Positions 26,283-36,697 of a stretch of DNA of 44,677 nt are shown here, piece by piece. Origin of the DNA: an uncultured Actinomycetes bacterium (lineage in GTDB: Bacteria > Actinomycetota > Actinomycetes > Nanopelagicales > Nanopelagicaceae); contig CALEGP010000029.1 in NCBI GenBank assembly GCA_937876245.1, forward strand, positions 1-44,677. Reading direction: 5' to 3'. A model generated the notes under the pieces. It was not told the DNA's origin, ran no database searches, and saw nothing but the letters and a program-made list of their open reading frames with translations. Both the position numbers and the translations under genes were made by a program. Position 1 is the first letter of the stretch. Each line of letters begins with the position of its first letter.

Positions 26283-27254
26283 ATGAGCAACTCCTCCGAC
26301 TTTGATCTCATCACCATTGGCCGCGTCAGCGTAGATATTTATCCCTTGCAATATGGCGTCGGACTGGAAGATGTAAAGACCTTTCAAAAATTCTTAGGGG
26401 GCAGCGCCACAAATGTTGCTTGTGCTGGAGCGAAATATGGACTCAAATCCGCGATCATAACCAGAACTGGCAATGATCCATTCGGAAATTACATCCACCA
26501 GGAGTTAGAACGTCTAGGCGTCAGCGATGAATTTGTATCAAGTGTCCCAAGCCTTCCAACTCCAGTCGTCTTCTGCGAGATTTTTCCACCAGATGATTTC
26601 CCTCTCTATTTTTATCGCGAACCTAAGGCTCCTGACTTAGTTATCAATTCCGACGAACTAGATCTTGAGGCAATTAAGAGTGCCAAGATTTACTGGTCTA
26701 CGGTCACCGGTTTATCACAAGAACCAAGTCGATCTGCCCATCACAAAGCCTGGGAGGCACGTGCTCGGAAAACCCACACGATTTTAGATTTAGATTACCG
26801 GCCAATGTTTTGGTCATCGGCTCAAGATGCAACTGGGGAGATTGAGAAAGCGCTCAGCAAAGTAACTATCGCTCTTGGCAACAAAGAAGAATGTGAAGTT
26901 GCTGTTGGAGAGTCTGATCCAATTCGCGCCGCAGATGCCCTGCTAGAGCGCGGGCTGGAACTTGCGATTGTTAAGCAGGGACCAAAAGGTGTACTGGCAA
27001 AAACTAAAACTGAGGTTGTTGAAGTTCCACCATATCTGGTTGATGTAGTAAATGGTCTTGGTGCTGGTGATGGTTTTGGTGGCGCACTTTGCTATGGTCT
27101 GTTGCAAGGATGGCCACTTCGTAAAATTCTTGAATTTGCGAATATTGCTGGGGCTCTGGTTGCAACCAAGCTGGAATGTTCAACTGCTATGCCAACCCTT
27201 GAAGAGGTCGAAGAAGTTCTTGCGAAAATTAACAAAAACGGTGGCCTTATCTGA
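26283..27254 (+). CDS. iolC: 5-Dehydro-2-deoxygluconokinase
   Basis: 323-residue PfkB kinase that phosphorylates 2-deoxy-5-keto-gluconate with ATP. The N-terminus DLITIGRVSVDIYP, then GGSATNVACAGAKYGL, is strongly IolC-like. The C-terminal GLGAGDGFGGAL contains the catalytic Asp. Its product is cleaved by an aldolase, and the next gene encodes a plausible one, overlapping by one base (TGATG). No clear Shine-Dalgarno precedes the ATG; an AAAGAT hexamer sits at leaderless spacing but is a poor -10. The upstream palindrome probably controls the gene. Confidence 0.93.
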   Translation: MSNSSDFDLITIGRVSVDIYPLQYGVGLEDVKTFQKFLGGSATNVACAGAKYGLKSAIITRTGNDPFGNYIHQELERLGVSDEFVSSVPSLPTPVVFCEIFPPDDFPLYFYREPKAPDLVINSDELDLEAIKSAKIYWSTVTGLSQEPSRSAHHKAWEARARKTHTILDLDYRPMFWSSAQDATGEIEKALSKVTIALGNKEECEVAVGESDPIRAADALLERGLELAIVKQGPKGVLAKTKTEVVEVPPYLVDVVNGLGAGDGFGGALCYGLLQGWPLRKILEFANIAGALVATKLECSTAMPTLEEVEEVLAKINKNGGLI

Positions 27255-28129
27255 TGGCAATAGATTTCACCGAACTGCGAAGGATCCGAGCGACGAGCCC
27301 AGAGAAGATTGCTTTAGCACTTACAAATCGCAAGAAGCGCCCACTCCTGCAAGGAGATGGCAAGCTCCTGCTTGTTGCAGCTGATCACCCTGCTCGCGGC
27401 GCAATTGCGGTTGGCGATAATCCGATTGCAATGGCTGATAGATATGACTTACTAGAGCGTTTAGTCCTCGCTCTTAGTCGCCCCGGCGTTGATGGAGTTC
27501 TTGGAACACCAGACATAATCGAAGATCTGGCGCTGCTTGGGGTTCTAGATGAGAAAATTGTCGCGGGCTCGATGAATCGTGGTGGTTTGCGCGGCGCAAT
27601 ATTTGAAATGGATGATCGATATACCGCCTATGACATTGCAGGCATAGTTGACTCTGGGTTGGATTTTGCTAAAAATCTAATTCGAATTAATCTCGAGGAT
27701 TCTGGAAGTTTGGAAACAATTGAAGCTAGTGCTCATGCAGTAAATGAAGCTACTGCCGCAAAAATTCCCATCATGCTTGAACCATTCATGTCTGACTGGC
27801 AGGATGACAAAATAAAAAATGATCTCTCGACCGACGCAGTAATTCTTTCAATTGCAATTGCCTCCGGTCTTGGTCGTTCAAGTGCATACAGTTGGTTGAA
27901 ACTTCCAGTCGTTGAAAATATGGAGCGCGTAATGGCTTCCACTACTCTTCCTACTCTTCTGCTCGGCGGCGATACCGACAAAGACCAGGCCAAAATTTTT
28001 GCTAGTTGGAAAGCGGCACTTAAACTTCCTGGAGTGCATGGATTAGTTGTAGGTCGCTCACTTCTCTATCCAACGGATGGAAATGTGCAGAGTGCGGTTG
28101 ATGCCGCCGCAGAGTTGGTGCACGGTTAA
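27254..28129 (+). CDS. Cgl0158-type (beta/alpha)8-barrel aldolase of inositol catabolism
   Basis: 291-residue barrel protein resembling the Cgl0158 family found in actinobacterial inositol clusters. LLLVAADHPARGAIAVGDNP near residue 37 and MNRGGLRGAIFEMDDRYT near residue 117 are distinctive; a lysine in DFAKNLIRINL may be the Schiff-base residue. The family is related to class I DeoC/LacD aldolases. Position between iolC and iolB suggests that it cleaves 2-deoxy-5-keto-gluconate 6-phosphate to dihydroxyacetone phosphate and malonate semialdehyde, replacing the class II aldolase IolJ. This reaction is inferred from context. Confidence 0.8.
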   Translation: MAIDFTELRRIRATSPEKIALALTNRKKRPLLQGDGKLLLVAADHPARGAIAVGDNPIAMADRYDLLERLVLALSRPGVDGVLGTPDIIEDLALLGVLDEKIVAGSMNRGGLRGAIFEMDDRYTAYDIAGIVDSGLDFAKNLIRINLEDSGSLETIEASAHAVNEATAAKIPIMLEPFMSDWQDDKIKNDLSTDAVILSIAIASGLGRSSAYSWLKLPVVENMERVMASTTLPTLLLGGDTDKDQAKIFASWKAALKLPGVHGLVVGRSLLYPTDGNVQSAVDAAAELVHG

Positions 28130-28132
28130 ATT

Positions 28133-29026
28133 ATGAATAAATTTTTTTATGCTAAAGGCGAGCTCGCCAAAGATGGTTGGGATGTAATTGTTGATCAACA
28201 ACTGCCGGGATGGAAACACACTGGAACTCGTGTTGCAACGCTCTCTTCCGGCCAAATATTTGAAATAAGTGCCGACAAGGTAGAGCGCTTAATCTGGCCA
28301 CTTGAAGGCGATGGGATCACTATTGATTACGCCATTAACGGTGCAGCTAACTCGCAACATTTAACTGGGCGCAAGAGCGTGTTTCATGGTCCGGCCGATA
28401 TCCTTTATCTTTCAATTAATACTTCGATAAAGATTTCTGGCTCTGGTCGATTTATCATTGCCGAAGCTCCCGCAAGTAATTCTTTTCCAGTTAAGTACAT
28501 TCCTGCTAGCAGTGTCCCCGTATTTAGTCGTGGTGCGGGACCTGCATCTCGCCAAGTTCACAATTTTGGTGATCCTTCCGAGCTTGCAGCAGATCGCTTC
28601 ATAGTTGTTGAAATTATTGTTCCAGCCGGAAATTGGTCGGGTTCTCCTGCGCACAAACATGACACTTACATTCCTGGAGTTGAGTCGAACTTAGAAGAGA
28701 TTTATTACTTTGAATCTGCCGTCAGTAAGAATCTGCCGGCTCAGCACAATATCGATCCCACGGGCTTTATACGTGGTCGCGCATCTGATGAACGAGAATT
28801 TGAGCTGATGGCAGAAGTCAGAAGTGGCGATGTAGTCCTAGTCCCCCATGGCTGGCATGGACCTGCGATGGCGCAACCTGGTTATGACCTTTACTTCATG
28901 AATGTAATGGCTGGGCCAGATCCCGACCGATCATGGAAGATAACAGATGATCCAAGTCAGGCATGGATTCGTAAAACTTGGGATGAAAAAGATATTGATG
29001 CCCGCCTGCCCTATACCGCCAAATAA
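28133..29026 (+). CDS. iolB: 5-Deoxy-glucuronate isomerase
   Basis: 297-residue bicupin isomerase converting 5-deoxy-glucuronate to 2-deoxy-5-keto-gluconate, between IolD and IolC in the pathway. The metal-site cluster is clear near residues 175-200: GSPAHKHDTY followed by NLEEIYYF. PHGWHGPAMAQPGYDLYFMN near residue 240 provides the third His region. Length is normal. The ATG comes 3 nt after the preceding stop, so it is translationally linked to iolC and the aldolase gene. Confidence 0.94.
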   Translation: MNKFFYAKGELAKDGWDVIVDQQLPGWKHTGTRVATLSSGQIFEISADKVERLIWPLEGDGITIDYAINGAANSQHLTGRKSVFHGPADILYLSINTSIKISGSGRFIIAEAPASNSFPVKYIPASSVPVFSRGAGPASRQVHNFGDPSELAADRFIVVEIIVPAGNWSGSPAHKHDTYIPGVESNLEEIYYFESAVSKNLPAQHNIDPTGFIRGRASDEREFELMAEVRSGDVVLVPHGWHGPAMAQPGYDLYFMNVMAGPDPDRSWKITDDPSQAWIRKTWDEKDIDARLPYTAK

Positions 29027-29104
29027 AATTTGCTGGATAACTACAAGTCACTAGAGTTAATTCATTGGTACCCAAATTGAAGTGCAATAAGTGCCAAGAA
29101 TTAA

Positions 29105-31276
<2,172 letters not shown>

Positions 31277-31301
31277 ATCTGAGAAATATTCATTAAGACA
31301 T

Positions 31302-31332
31302 AATGGGCCGAAATTAGGGACGGCCCATTTTC
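31302..31332 (+). terminator. Convergent terminator after katG
   Basis: Perfect 9-bp stem AATGGGCCG/CGGCCCATT (31302-31310 and 31321-31329) with a 10-nt loop, followed on plus by TTTT. The stop codon of the convergent oxidoreductase gene lies within the loop, so the hairpin overlaps the end of that gene and may work in both directions. The T-run is better on the katG strand. Confidence 0.8.
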
Positions 31333-32279
31333 GCGAATATCGCATCAAAGAATTTTGCGAACTTGAGGGACTGTTCCATTGGCATAAGCCAGTCATTTCC
31401 GCCACGGACAACTCGAGCAAAAGCATCTGACATTAATTGGTATGGATCACACGCTTCAAATTTTTCTATGCGTAAATTGCCATCTGTGGTGATCTCTAAA
31501 GTGCTTGGGCTATTGTGAGAATTGAAGGAATCATTTCCACCTGTGCGTAGTTCTCCCTTTGTGCCTTCAATTATGAACCAATGTGTTAATTGAATGTTGT
31601 CTGATGCAAGCGTCTCAACAACCGTATCGCCTAGATTGTAATTAACGCGGGTTGTTTCATCAGTGCCCGCCTTGTGCCAAATTACTTGTACATCAATATC
31701 TGAAATCTCAGGGAAATCCAGCGCCCACAGTGGCGCAACAGTTGAATATGGTCCAAGGTCATAGAGAATTCCGCCGCCAAGCTTTGGATCGAGGCGAATA
31801 TTTTCTTGATCAAGTCCATCATAGGTAAAACAAGATCGGATTCGGGTTATTTTTCCCAATTCACCGGACGCGATAATTTCTCTGATGCGCTGACTCCTTG
31901 GATGCCAACGGTTCCAACTGGCTTCAACAAATACTCGATCAGTCTCCTTTGACACCGCAATAGCTTCTTCAACTTCTTGTGCGTTCATGCCCAGTGGCTT
32001 TTCACAGAGCACATGCTTGCCCGCCTGCATCGCCTTGATTGCCCAAGGTAGGTGAAGTGAATTGGGAAGGGAGATATAAACTGCTTCTACTTTAGGGTCA
32101 GCAAGTAATTCTTCGTAGCTCGTATAAACAAGCCCTGTTGGCGAGATTGTTAGCGCTTTGGTCTCATCGCGAGATGCAACGGCATAAACTTCGCCCACAT
32201 TTGATTTAGATATCGCGGGAAATAAAGCTCTCTTTGCAATACCACCGGCACCAATAAATCCCCAACGTAATTTTTCCAT
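31314..32279 (-). CDS. Gfo/Idh/MocA-family oxidoreductase, GFOR/dihydrodiol-dehydrogenase-like
   Basis: 321-residue oxidoreductase. GFIGAGGIAKRALFPAI marks the Rossmann fold and LCEKPLG the catalytic lysine. The active-site motif reads YDLGPYS: a tyrosine replaces the histidine of IolG-type proteins, as in the glucose-fructose oxidoreductase and dimeric dihydrodiol dehydrogenase subgroup. It probably reduces or oxidises an aldose or deoxy-sugar. The ATG has TAGTAT at 6-nt spacing and no Shine-Dalgarno, so it seems to have its own leaderless promoter although it lies only 25 bp after the zinc dehydrogenase gene. Confidence 0.85.
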   Translation of the reverse strand: MEKLRWGFIGAGGIAKRALFPAISKSNVGEVYAVASRDETKALTISPTGLVYTSYEELLADPKVEAVYISLPNSLHLPWAIKAMQAGKHVLCEKPLGMNAQEVEEAIAVSKETDRVFVEASWNRWHPRSQRIREIIASGELGKITRIRSCFTYDGLDQENIRLDPKLGGGILYDLGPYSTVAPLWALDFPEISDIDVQVIWHKAGTDETTRVNYNLGDTVVETLASDNIQLTHWFIIEGTKGELRTGGNDSFNSHNSPSTLEITTDGNLRIEKFEACDPYQLMSDAFARVVRGGNDWLMPMEQSLKFAKFFDAIFAKMGRP

Positions 32280-32285
32280 ACCGGG

Positions 32286-32291
32286 ATACTA
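32286..32291 (-). promoter_or_regulatory. -10 box of leaderless promoter for the Gfo/Idh/MocA gene
   Basis: On the minus strand TAGTAT is followed by six bases and then the ATG. It is located in the 25-bp gap after the zinc dehydrogenase stop and suggests an internal start within the minus-strand cluster. Confidence 0.55.
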
Positions 32292-32304
32292 GTCCAGGAA
32301 TTTC

Positions 32305-33297
32305 CTAGGGACAAACTATATATTTAATGTCGCCTTCTGCTGGAGGCGCATCCAGGATGGTTTGCACACCTGATAAATCAACAACCTTTGAAATAAGAAT
32401 ATCTAGTTTCAAATCTCCGCTGCCGACAAGTTCCGCAGCTCTGGCTTGAGTTAATGGATTCAAATAAGACCCTTGTATTCTAAGTTCGTTGACCACGATG
32501 CTAAATGGCTTAATTTCAAGCTCGACATCCGCCGGAGTAAGACCTAGAACAATTACTGAACCGCCTCGCCTCGTTATCACTTGAGCATCCTTAAAGGTCT
32601 CTATCGCTCCAGCGCATTCAAAAGTCACATCCATATTTTTGACAACATCTGCCAACTTCTCTGAAATCGGATCGACAACCTTTGTTGCACCGATCTGAAG
32701 AGCGACATCTCTCCGAAATTTTTGTCTGGTTATTAGAACGATCTCTGAAGCACCCGCGAGTTTCGCGAGTTGGACTACAAGCAATCCGATTACGCCCCCG
32801 CCGAGAACCGCGACCTTCTCGCCGCCCTTAAGCTCAGCCAGATCCATGCCGCGAATTGAGCAGGCGAGTGGTTCGATAAAAGCAAGGTGAAGTGGATTCA
32901 AATCGGTACGCACTGGATAAATTTGGGAATCTGGAGTTAAAACAAATTCCGCGAGCCCGCCATTAATATTTACACCAAGAGCTGTTAAGTCTGGACAGAA
33001 AGCGGTTCGACCAGCGATGCAATCATCACATTTTCCGCAAACAATATTAGGATCGACGCTTACTAATTGGCCTACGCTAAATTTAGATCCCGCTCCAACC
33101 TCTTCAATAAGACCACCGAATTCATGACCTAAAATAACTGGCTTAGCAGATGGATATTCACCTTTGTAGATATGGCGATCGGTTCCGCAAATACCACAAG
33201 CCAAAACCCTAATTAGACTTTCGCCAGCTTCTGGCCTGGGTCTAGAAACCTGAGTAGCCACAAGTTCATTTACTGCGTTTAGAAATACTGCTCTCAT
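32305..33297 (-). CDS. Zinc-dependent medium-chain alcohol/polyol dehydrogenase
   Basis: 330-residue MDR protein of the sorbitol/threonine dehydrogenase type. The catalytic zinc region has CGICGTDRHIYKGE and GHEFGG. The structural zinc is marked by four cysteines in CGKCDDCIAGRTAFC. The cofactor motif is VLGGGVIGLL near residue 165. It starts as TAATG on the stop of a paralogous dehydrogenase gene, so the two are translationally coupled. The likely substrate is a sugar, polyol or cyclitol; nothing in the sequence fixes it. Confidence 0.88.
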   Translation of the reverse strand: MRAVFLNAVNELVATQVSRPRPEAGESLIRVLACGICGTDRHIYKGEYPSAKPVILGHEFGGLIEEVGAGSKFSVGQLVSVDPNIVCGKCDDCIAGRTAFCPDLTALGVNINGGLAEFVLTPDSQIYPVRTDLNPLHLAFIEPLACSIRGMDLAELKGGEKVAVLGGGVIGLLVVQLAKLAGASEIVLITRQKFRRDVALQIGATKVVDPISEKLADVVKNMDVTFECAGAIETFKDAQVITRRGGSVIVLGLTPADVELEIKPFSIVVNELRIQGSYLNPLTQARAAELVGSGDLKLDILISKVVDLSGVQTILDAPPAEGDIKYIVCP

Positions 33298-34301
33298 TAA
33301 ATGGCATCCCCATTTGGGGTAATTATTATTTTCCGCCCTTTCCCAGCTTTAAAAGCGCGCAGGGCTGCCTCGTAATCTTCGAGCGCAAAACGATCACTAA
33401 TCATAACTTTGGGATTTAAGACTCCAGCTTTAAAGAGATCAACAGCTCGATCAAATGTGTGCAGAACCGCCATTGAACCCGCGATCGTTATCTCCTTGTT
33501 GTATATCCAAAATGGCTCAATTTCGACTTTTGCTTTCTCGTTTGCAACGCCAAATTGCAAAAAGGTTCCACCGGGCATTACGTGGCTGAGAGCCTCTTGA
33601 ATTGCTTTTGCAACGCCTGTACAGTCGATTACAACATCCCACCCCCGTGGTTGTTCTAAAGTCGTAACATCTGAAGTTACGCGATCTATTCCAAGAGTAC
33701 GCGCGGTTTCCAGTTTAGATTCATTTATATCGATAATTGAAACACTTGCGGCACCGTTGCGCTTTGCCAATTCGGCCATCATTAAACCCATGGTTCCAGA
33801 ACCATAAATTAAATAGTGTGACCCAGGAATGCGTGGCAGCACGTCATAGCCGCGAATGGCACAAGAAAGGGGTTCGATAAGTGCGGCTTCGAAAACATCA
33901 ACCCCTTTGGGCAAGAGATGACAATTCTTGACGGGTGCTTTTAGAAATTCGGCTGCTGCCCCAGGAGATGAAACGCCAAGTGCATTCCAGTTTTCACATA
34001 AGTTACCACGAGCTCTGCGACAGTAAAAACATTCGCCACAGTGAAGTGAAGGATCTACTGCGACCAAATCACCGATTTTTAATTCAGTTACATCACTTCC
34101 CATGGCTACAACTTTCCCTGCCATTTCATGACCTGGAATTATTGGGAGCGTTGGAGCGAACTCGCCCTCGAGAATATGAAGGTCAGTTCCACAGATACCG
34201 ACGCTCGCAACTTTAATAATTACATCGCGCGGCCCCGGCGTGGGATCTGGGACGCTTTCAATCGAAACCTGATTTATGCCAGTTATAACTGCAGCTCTCA
34301 T
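33297..34301 (-). CDS. Zinc-dependent medium-chain alcohol/polyol dehydrogenase
   Basis: 334-residue MDR dehydrogenase, paralogous to the next gene downstream. CGICGTDLHILEGE and PGHEMAG give the catalytic zinc ligands; CGECFYCRRARGNLC gives the four structural zinc cysteines. YGSGTMGLMMAELA near residue 166 is the nucleotide loop, and SIIDINESK suggests NAD preference through the Asp. It lies 23 bp downstream of the LldD-type gene on the same strand. A TTAAAT hexamer sits at leaderless spacing but is a weaker match than others. Probably a polyol or sugar-acid dehydrogenase. Confidence 0.87.
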   Translation of the reverse strand: MRAAVITGINQVSIESVPDPTPGPRDVIIKVASVGICGTDLHILEGEFAPTLPIIPGHEMAGKVVAMGSDVTELKIGDLVAVDPSLHCGECFYCRRARGNLCENWNALGVSSPGAAAEFLKAPVKNCHLLPKGVDVFEAALIEPLSCAIRGYDVLPRIPGSHYLIYGSGTMGLMMAELAKRNGAASVSIIDINESKLETARTLGIDRVTSDVTTLEQPRGWDVVIDCTGVAKAIQEALSHVMPGGTFLQFGVANEKAKVEIEPFWIYNKEITIAGSMAVLHTFDRAVDLFKAGVLNPKVMISDRFALEDYEAALRAFKAGKGRKIIITPNGDAI

Positions 34302-34324
34302 GTCGCTATTTAATCACTAACTAT

Positions 34325-35554
34325 TCATTTAGTAATTAGTTTGACATGGCCGGGTTTTAACTCATCTAGAGAACGAACGCCCAATAATTTCATTGTTCGA
34401 ACCATCTGCGTCTGTAAAATTTCGAGACTGCGGTCTACGCCTTCCTTTCCGCCCGCCATAAGGCCATATAAATAGGCCCGCCCAATCCAAGTGAAATTTG
34501 CACCGGCCGCTATTGCCGCTACTACATCGGAACCGTGCATAATTCCGGTATCCATGTGGATTTCAAATTTCTTTCCAACTACTTTTCTAATCTCTGGGAT
34601 AAGTAGATAAGGAACAGGAGCTCTATCTAATTGACGCCCGCCATGATTTGAAAGTGTGATCGCATCTGCACCAGCTTTTTGTGCCAAAAGTGCATCCTCA
34701 GAATTTTGTATTCCTTTGACTACTAAATTTCCGCCCCATTGCTTTCGAATCCACTTGAGATCATCGAAGGTAACGGTTGGATCGAACATTGAGTCCAAAA
34801 GTTCAGCAACCGTTCCCTTCCAACTATCAAGAGAGGCAAATTTCAGCGGATCAGTTGTAAGAAAATTCAGCCACCAAGCGGGACGCGGAATTGCATTGAC
34901 AATTGTTTTTGAAGTAAGTGAAGGTGGAATCGTCATTCCATTTCTTACATCGCGAAGTCTCGCCCCGGCCACTGGAACATCAACCGTTAAAACTAAGGTA
35001 TCAAAACCCGCTTCCTTCGCCCGATCGACAAGGGCCATAGAGCGATCGCGGTCTTTCCACATATAGAGTTGAAACCAATTTCGTCCATCAGGTGCGATTC
35101 TGGCGACATCCTCGATCGAACGAGTTCCCATTGTTGAAAGAGTGTAAGGAATCCCGGCATCTCGAGCTGCTGTTGCTCCGGCATATTCGCCTTCGGTCTG
35201 CATCATCCGAGTAAATCCGGTCGGAGCGATTCCAATTGGCATCGCCGATGTTTTACCCAGCATCGTTACCGACGTATCAACACTTGAGACATCCCTAAGG
35301 ATTCGAGGTTGGAACTCAATTTTTTCGAAAGTTTGGCGGGCTCGAGTCAAACTGGACTCGCTATCGGCGCCGCCATCGGTGTAATCAAATGGCGCTGTAG
35401 GTGTGCGACGTTTTGCGATATCGCGCAAGTCATAAATTGTCAGGGCTCTTGATAAACGTCGTTGGCGAGCATTAAAAATTGGTTTACGAAATCTCAGTAA
35501 TCCAGCTAACTCTTTGATCCCTGGGAAGCGTCGTTTAATCTTTAATTGGCCCAT
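34325..35554 (-). CDS. lldD: FMN-dependent alpha-hydroxyacid (L-lactate) dehydrogenase, LldD type
   Basis: 409-residue FMN-dependent hydroxyacid dehydrogenase. [16 protein letters not shown] near residue 52, [13 protein letters not shown] near residue 106 and the active-site [14 protein letters not shown] (catalytic His, substrate-binding Arg) near residue 308 are clear. The N-terminal extension and length resemble mycobacterial LldD2. It would oxidise L-lactate to pyruvate at the membrane surface. Glycolate or another 2-hydroxyacid is possible, especially given the sugar-acid context. A TAGTAT box 6 nt before the ATG implies a leaderless mRNA. It is divergent from the dehydratase operon, with 55 bp between the starts. 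Confidence 0.87.
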   Translation of the reverse strand: MGQLKIKRRFPGIKELAGLLRFRKPIFNARQRRLSRALTIYDLRDIAKRRTPTAPFDYTDGGADSESSLTRARQTFEKIEFQPRILRDVSSVDTSVTMLGKTSAMPIGIAPTGFTRMMQTEGEYAGATAARDAGIPYTLSTMGTRSIEDVARIAPDGRNWFQLYMWKDRDRSMALVDRAKEAGFDTLVLTVDVPVAGARLRDVRNGMTIPPSLTSKTIVNAIPRPAWWLNFLTTDPLKFASLDSWKGTVAELLDSMFDPTVTFDDLKWIRKQWGGNLVVKGIQNSEDALLAQKAGADAITLSNHGGRQLDRAPVPYLLIPEIRKVVGKKFEIHMDTGIMHGSDVVAAIAAGANFTWIGRAYLYGLMAGGKEGVDRSLEILQTQMVRTMKLLGVRSLDELKPGHVKLITK

Positions 35555-35560
35555 AGCAAA

Positions 35561-35566
35561 ATACTA
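35561..35566 (-). promoter_or_regulatory. -10 box of leaderless promoter for lldD
   Basis: On the minus strand TAGTAT is followed by six bases and the ATG of the LldD-type gene. The hexamer is identical to that before the gene at 32279. Confidence 0.6.
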
Positions 35567-35609
35567 CACTTCCAATTTAGCAATTTGGCAGAGTATGCTT
35601 CCATCTATT

Positions 35610-35888
35610 ATGCGCAAGGTTCTGGTTCTTAATTCAGAAGACAATATTGCAGTCTGTCTACAAGACCTAGAAATTGGCGAAGTCATCGGACAAGATGGTC
35701 TAAATCTCACGATTCAACATCACATTCCTCGAGGCCACAAAGTCGCCACGAAAAAAATCACAATAGGCGCAGGAATCATTAAGTATGGTGAGCGCATGGG
35801 TCATGCAACTTCAAATATTGAAGTAGGTCAGCATGTCCATACCCATAACGTCCTAGGTGATCGACTTTCGACAGAGCAGACCAAATGA
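35610..35888 (+). CDS. SAF-domain subunit of UxaA/SuyA-type dehydratase
   Basis: 92-residue SAF domain. It resembles the N-terminal domain of altronate dehydratase UxaA and the small subunit of two-subunit relatives such as sulfolactate sulfo-lyase (SuyA). Conserved patterns are DNIAVCL, IPRGHKVA, GAGIIKYGERMG and GQHVHTHN. The reading frame is open further upstream, but the family start fits ATG 35610; an ATG at 35595 is a less likely alternative. A TATGCT hexamer lies 10 nt upstream. It overlaps the next gene by ATGA, so all three dehydratase genes form one translationally coupled operon. Confidence 0.88.
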   Translation: MRKVLVLNSEDNIAVCLQDLEIGEVIGQDGLNLTIQHHIPRGHKVATKKITIGAGIIKYGERMGHATSNIEVGQHVHTHNVLGDRLSTEQTK

Positions 35889-36697
35889 GTATGCAGGGTT
35901 TTGATCACGGAAACCGCGGCATTGGGGTGCGAGATCACCAACTAATTTTGCCTTCAGTGGTCTGCTCTACCAGGGTTTCAAATCGGATTGCAAAAGAAAC
36001 TGGAGCGATCACTTTTGCTCACCAACATGGCTGTGGAATTATTGGAAATGATGTCGGAGGTATCACCGAATTTTTTGCTGCGCTGGCGAACCATCCAAAT
36101 GTAGGATCAACACTCATCGTAGGACTTGGCTGTGAAACTCTTCAAGGTAATGAATTAGCTGAAATATTATTGGCTAAAAATCGCTCGACTAACTATCTCG
36201 TAACTCAAGAAAGCGGCGGGGTTCAGGGAACCGTCAACTCTGGTGTTAAAGCTGCCCAAGAACTGCGCAATAAATATCAAACCTTTGCCGCTCCACTTTC
36301 CCGCCTTCACCTAGGAATTGATCTTTCAAGTGAAAATTCAAACCTCAGCGAAGTTGTTGCCACTCTTACCGAAGTAGGCGTAGCTGTGACGGTATCGAAT
36401 TCACATAAGAATTCAGGGCTCAATTTCTCAGAGCTTATGGAAGCCGGTGTTCATGTGATTCTCTCTTTCCCAGATGAAAGCCAACCGGCCTCAGGATTTC
36501 CTTTGATTCCAACAATAAATGTGGCAAGTAAGTCAGCACTTCATACCGCGTTATCCGGTGACTTCGATTTAGTATCAGATGCAACAGTCGAGGCGATCGT
36601 CGCAAAGATTTACTCAGTATTTAATGGTGAACTCACTAAGGTCGAAGCGATTGGTGCTGGAGAAATTATCGCGAATCGCGAGGTGAGAAGTGTCTGA
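35885..36697 (+). CDS. UxaA-like dehydratase subunit, short paralogue with intact N-terminal cysteine motifs
   Basis: 270-residue protein related to the main body of UxaA/galactarate dehydratases. It keeps GVRDHQLILPSVVC (Cys27), AHQHGCGIIGND (Cys50) and GLGCET (Cys83), all matching conserved UxaA positions. It lacks the central CGGSDxxSGxxANP block; the corresponding part reads LGIDLSSENSNLS. The C-terminal GFPLIPTINVASKSALH is recognisable but shortened. The following gene has the reverse pattern. I infer that this is a non-redundant partner subunit. The substrate is unknown, probably a sugar acid or hydroxyacid. It overlaps the next gene by 8 nt. Confidence 0.78.
   Translation: MSMQGFDHGNRGIGVRDHQLILPSVVCSTRVSNRIAKETGAITFAHQHGCGIIGNDVGGITEFFAALANHPNVGSTLIVGLGCETLQGNELAEILLAKNRSTNYLVTQESGGVQGTVNSGVKAAQELRNKYQTFAAPLSRLHLGIDLSSENSNLSEVVATLTEVGVAVTVSNSHKNSGLNFSELMEAGVHVILSFPDESQPASGFPLIPTINVASKSALHTALSGDFDLVSDATVEAIVAKIYSVFNGELTKVEAIGAGEIIANREVRSV

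Noticed and set aside
29061-29081. Imperfect palindrome around TTGGTACCCAA before katG as a regulator site
   Set aside because: Arms are short and unequal, and I know no matching operator; not enough support.
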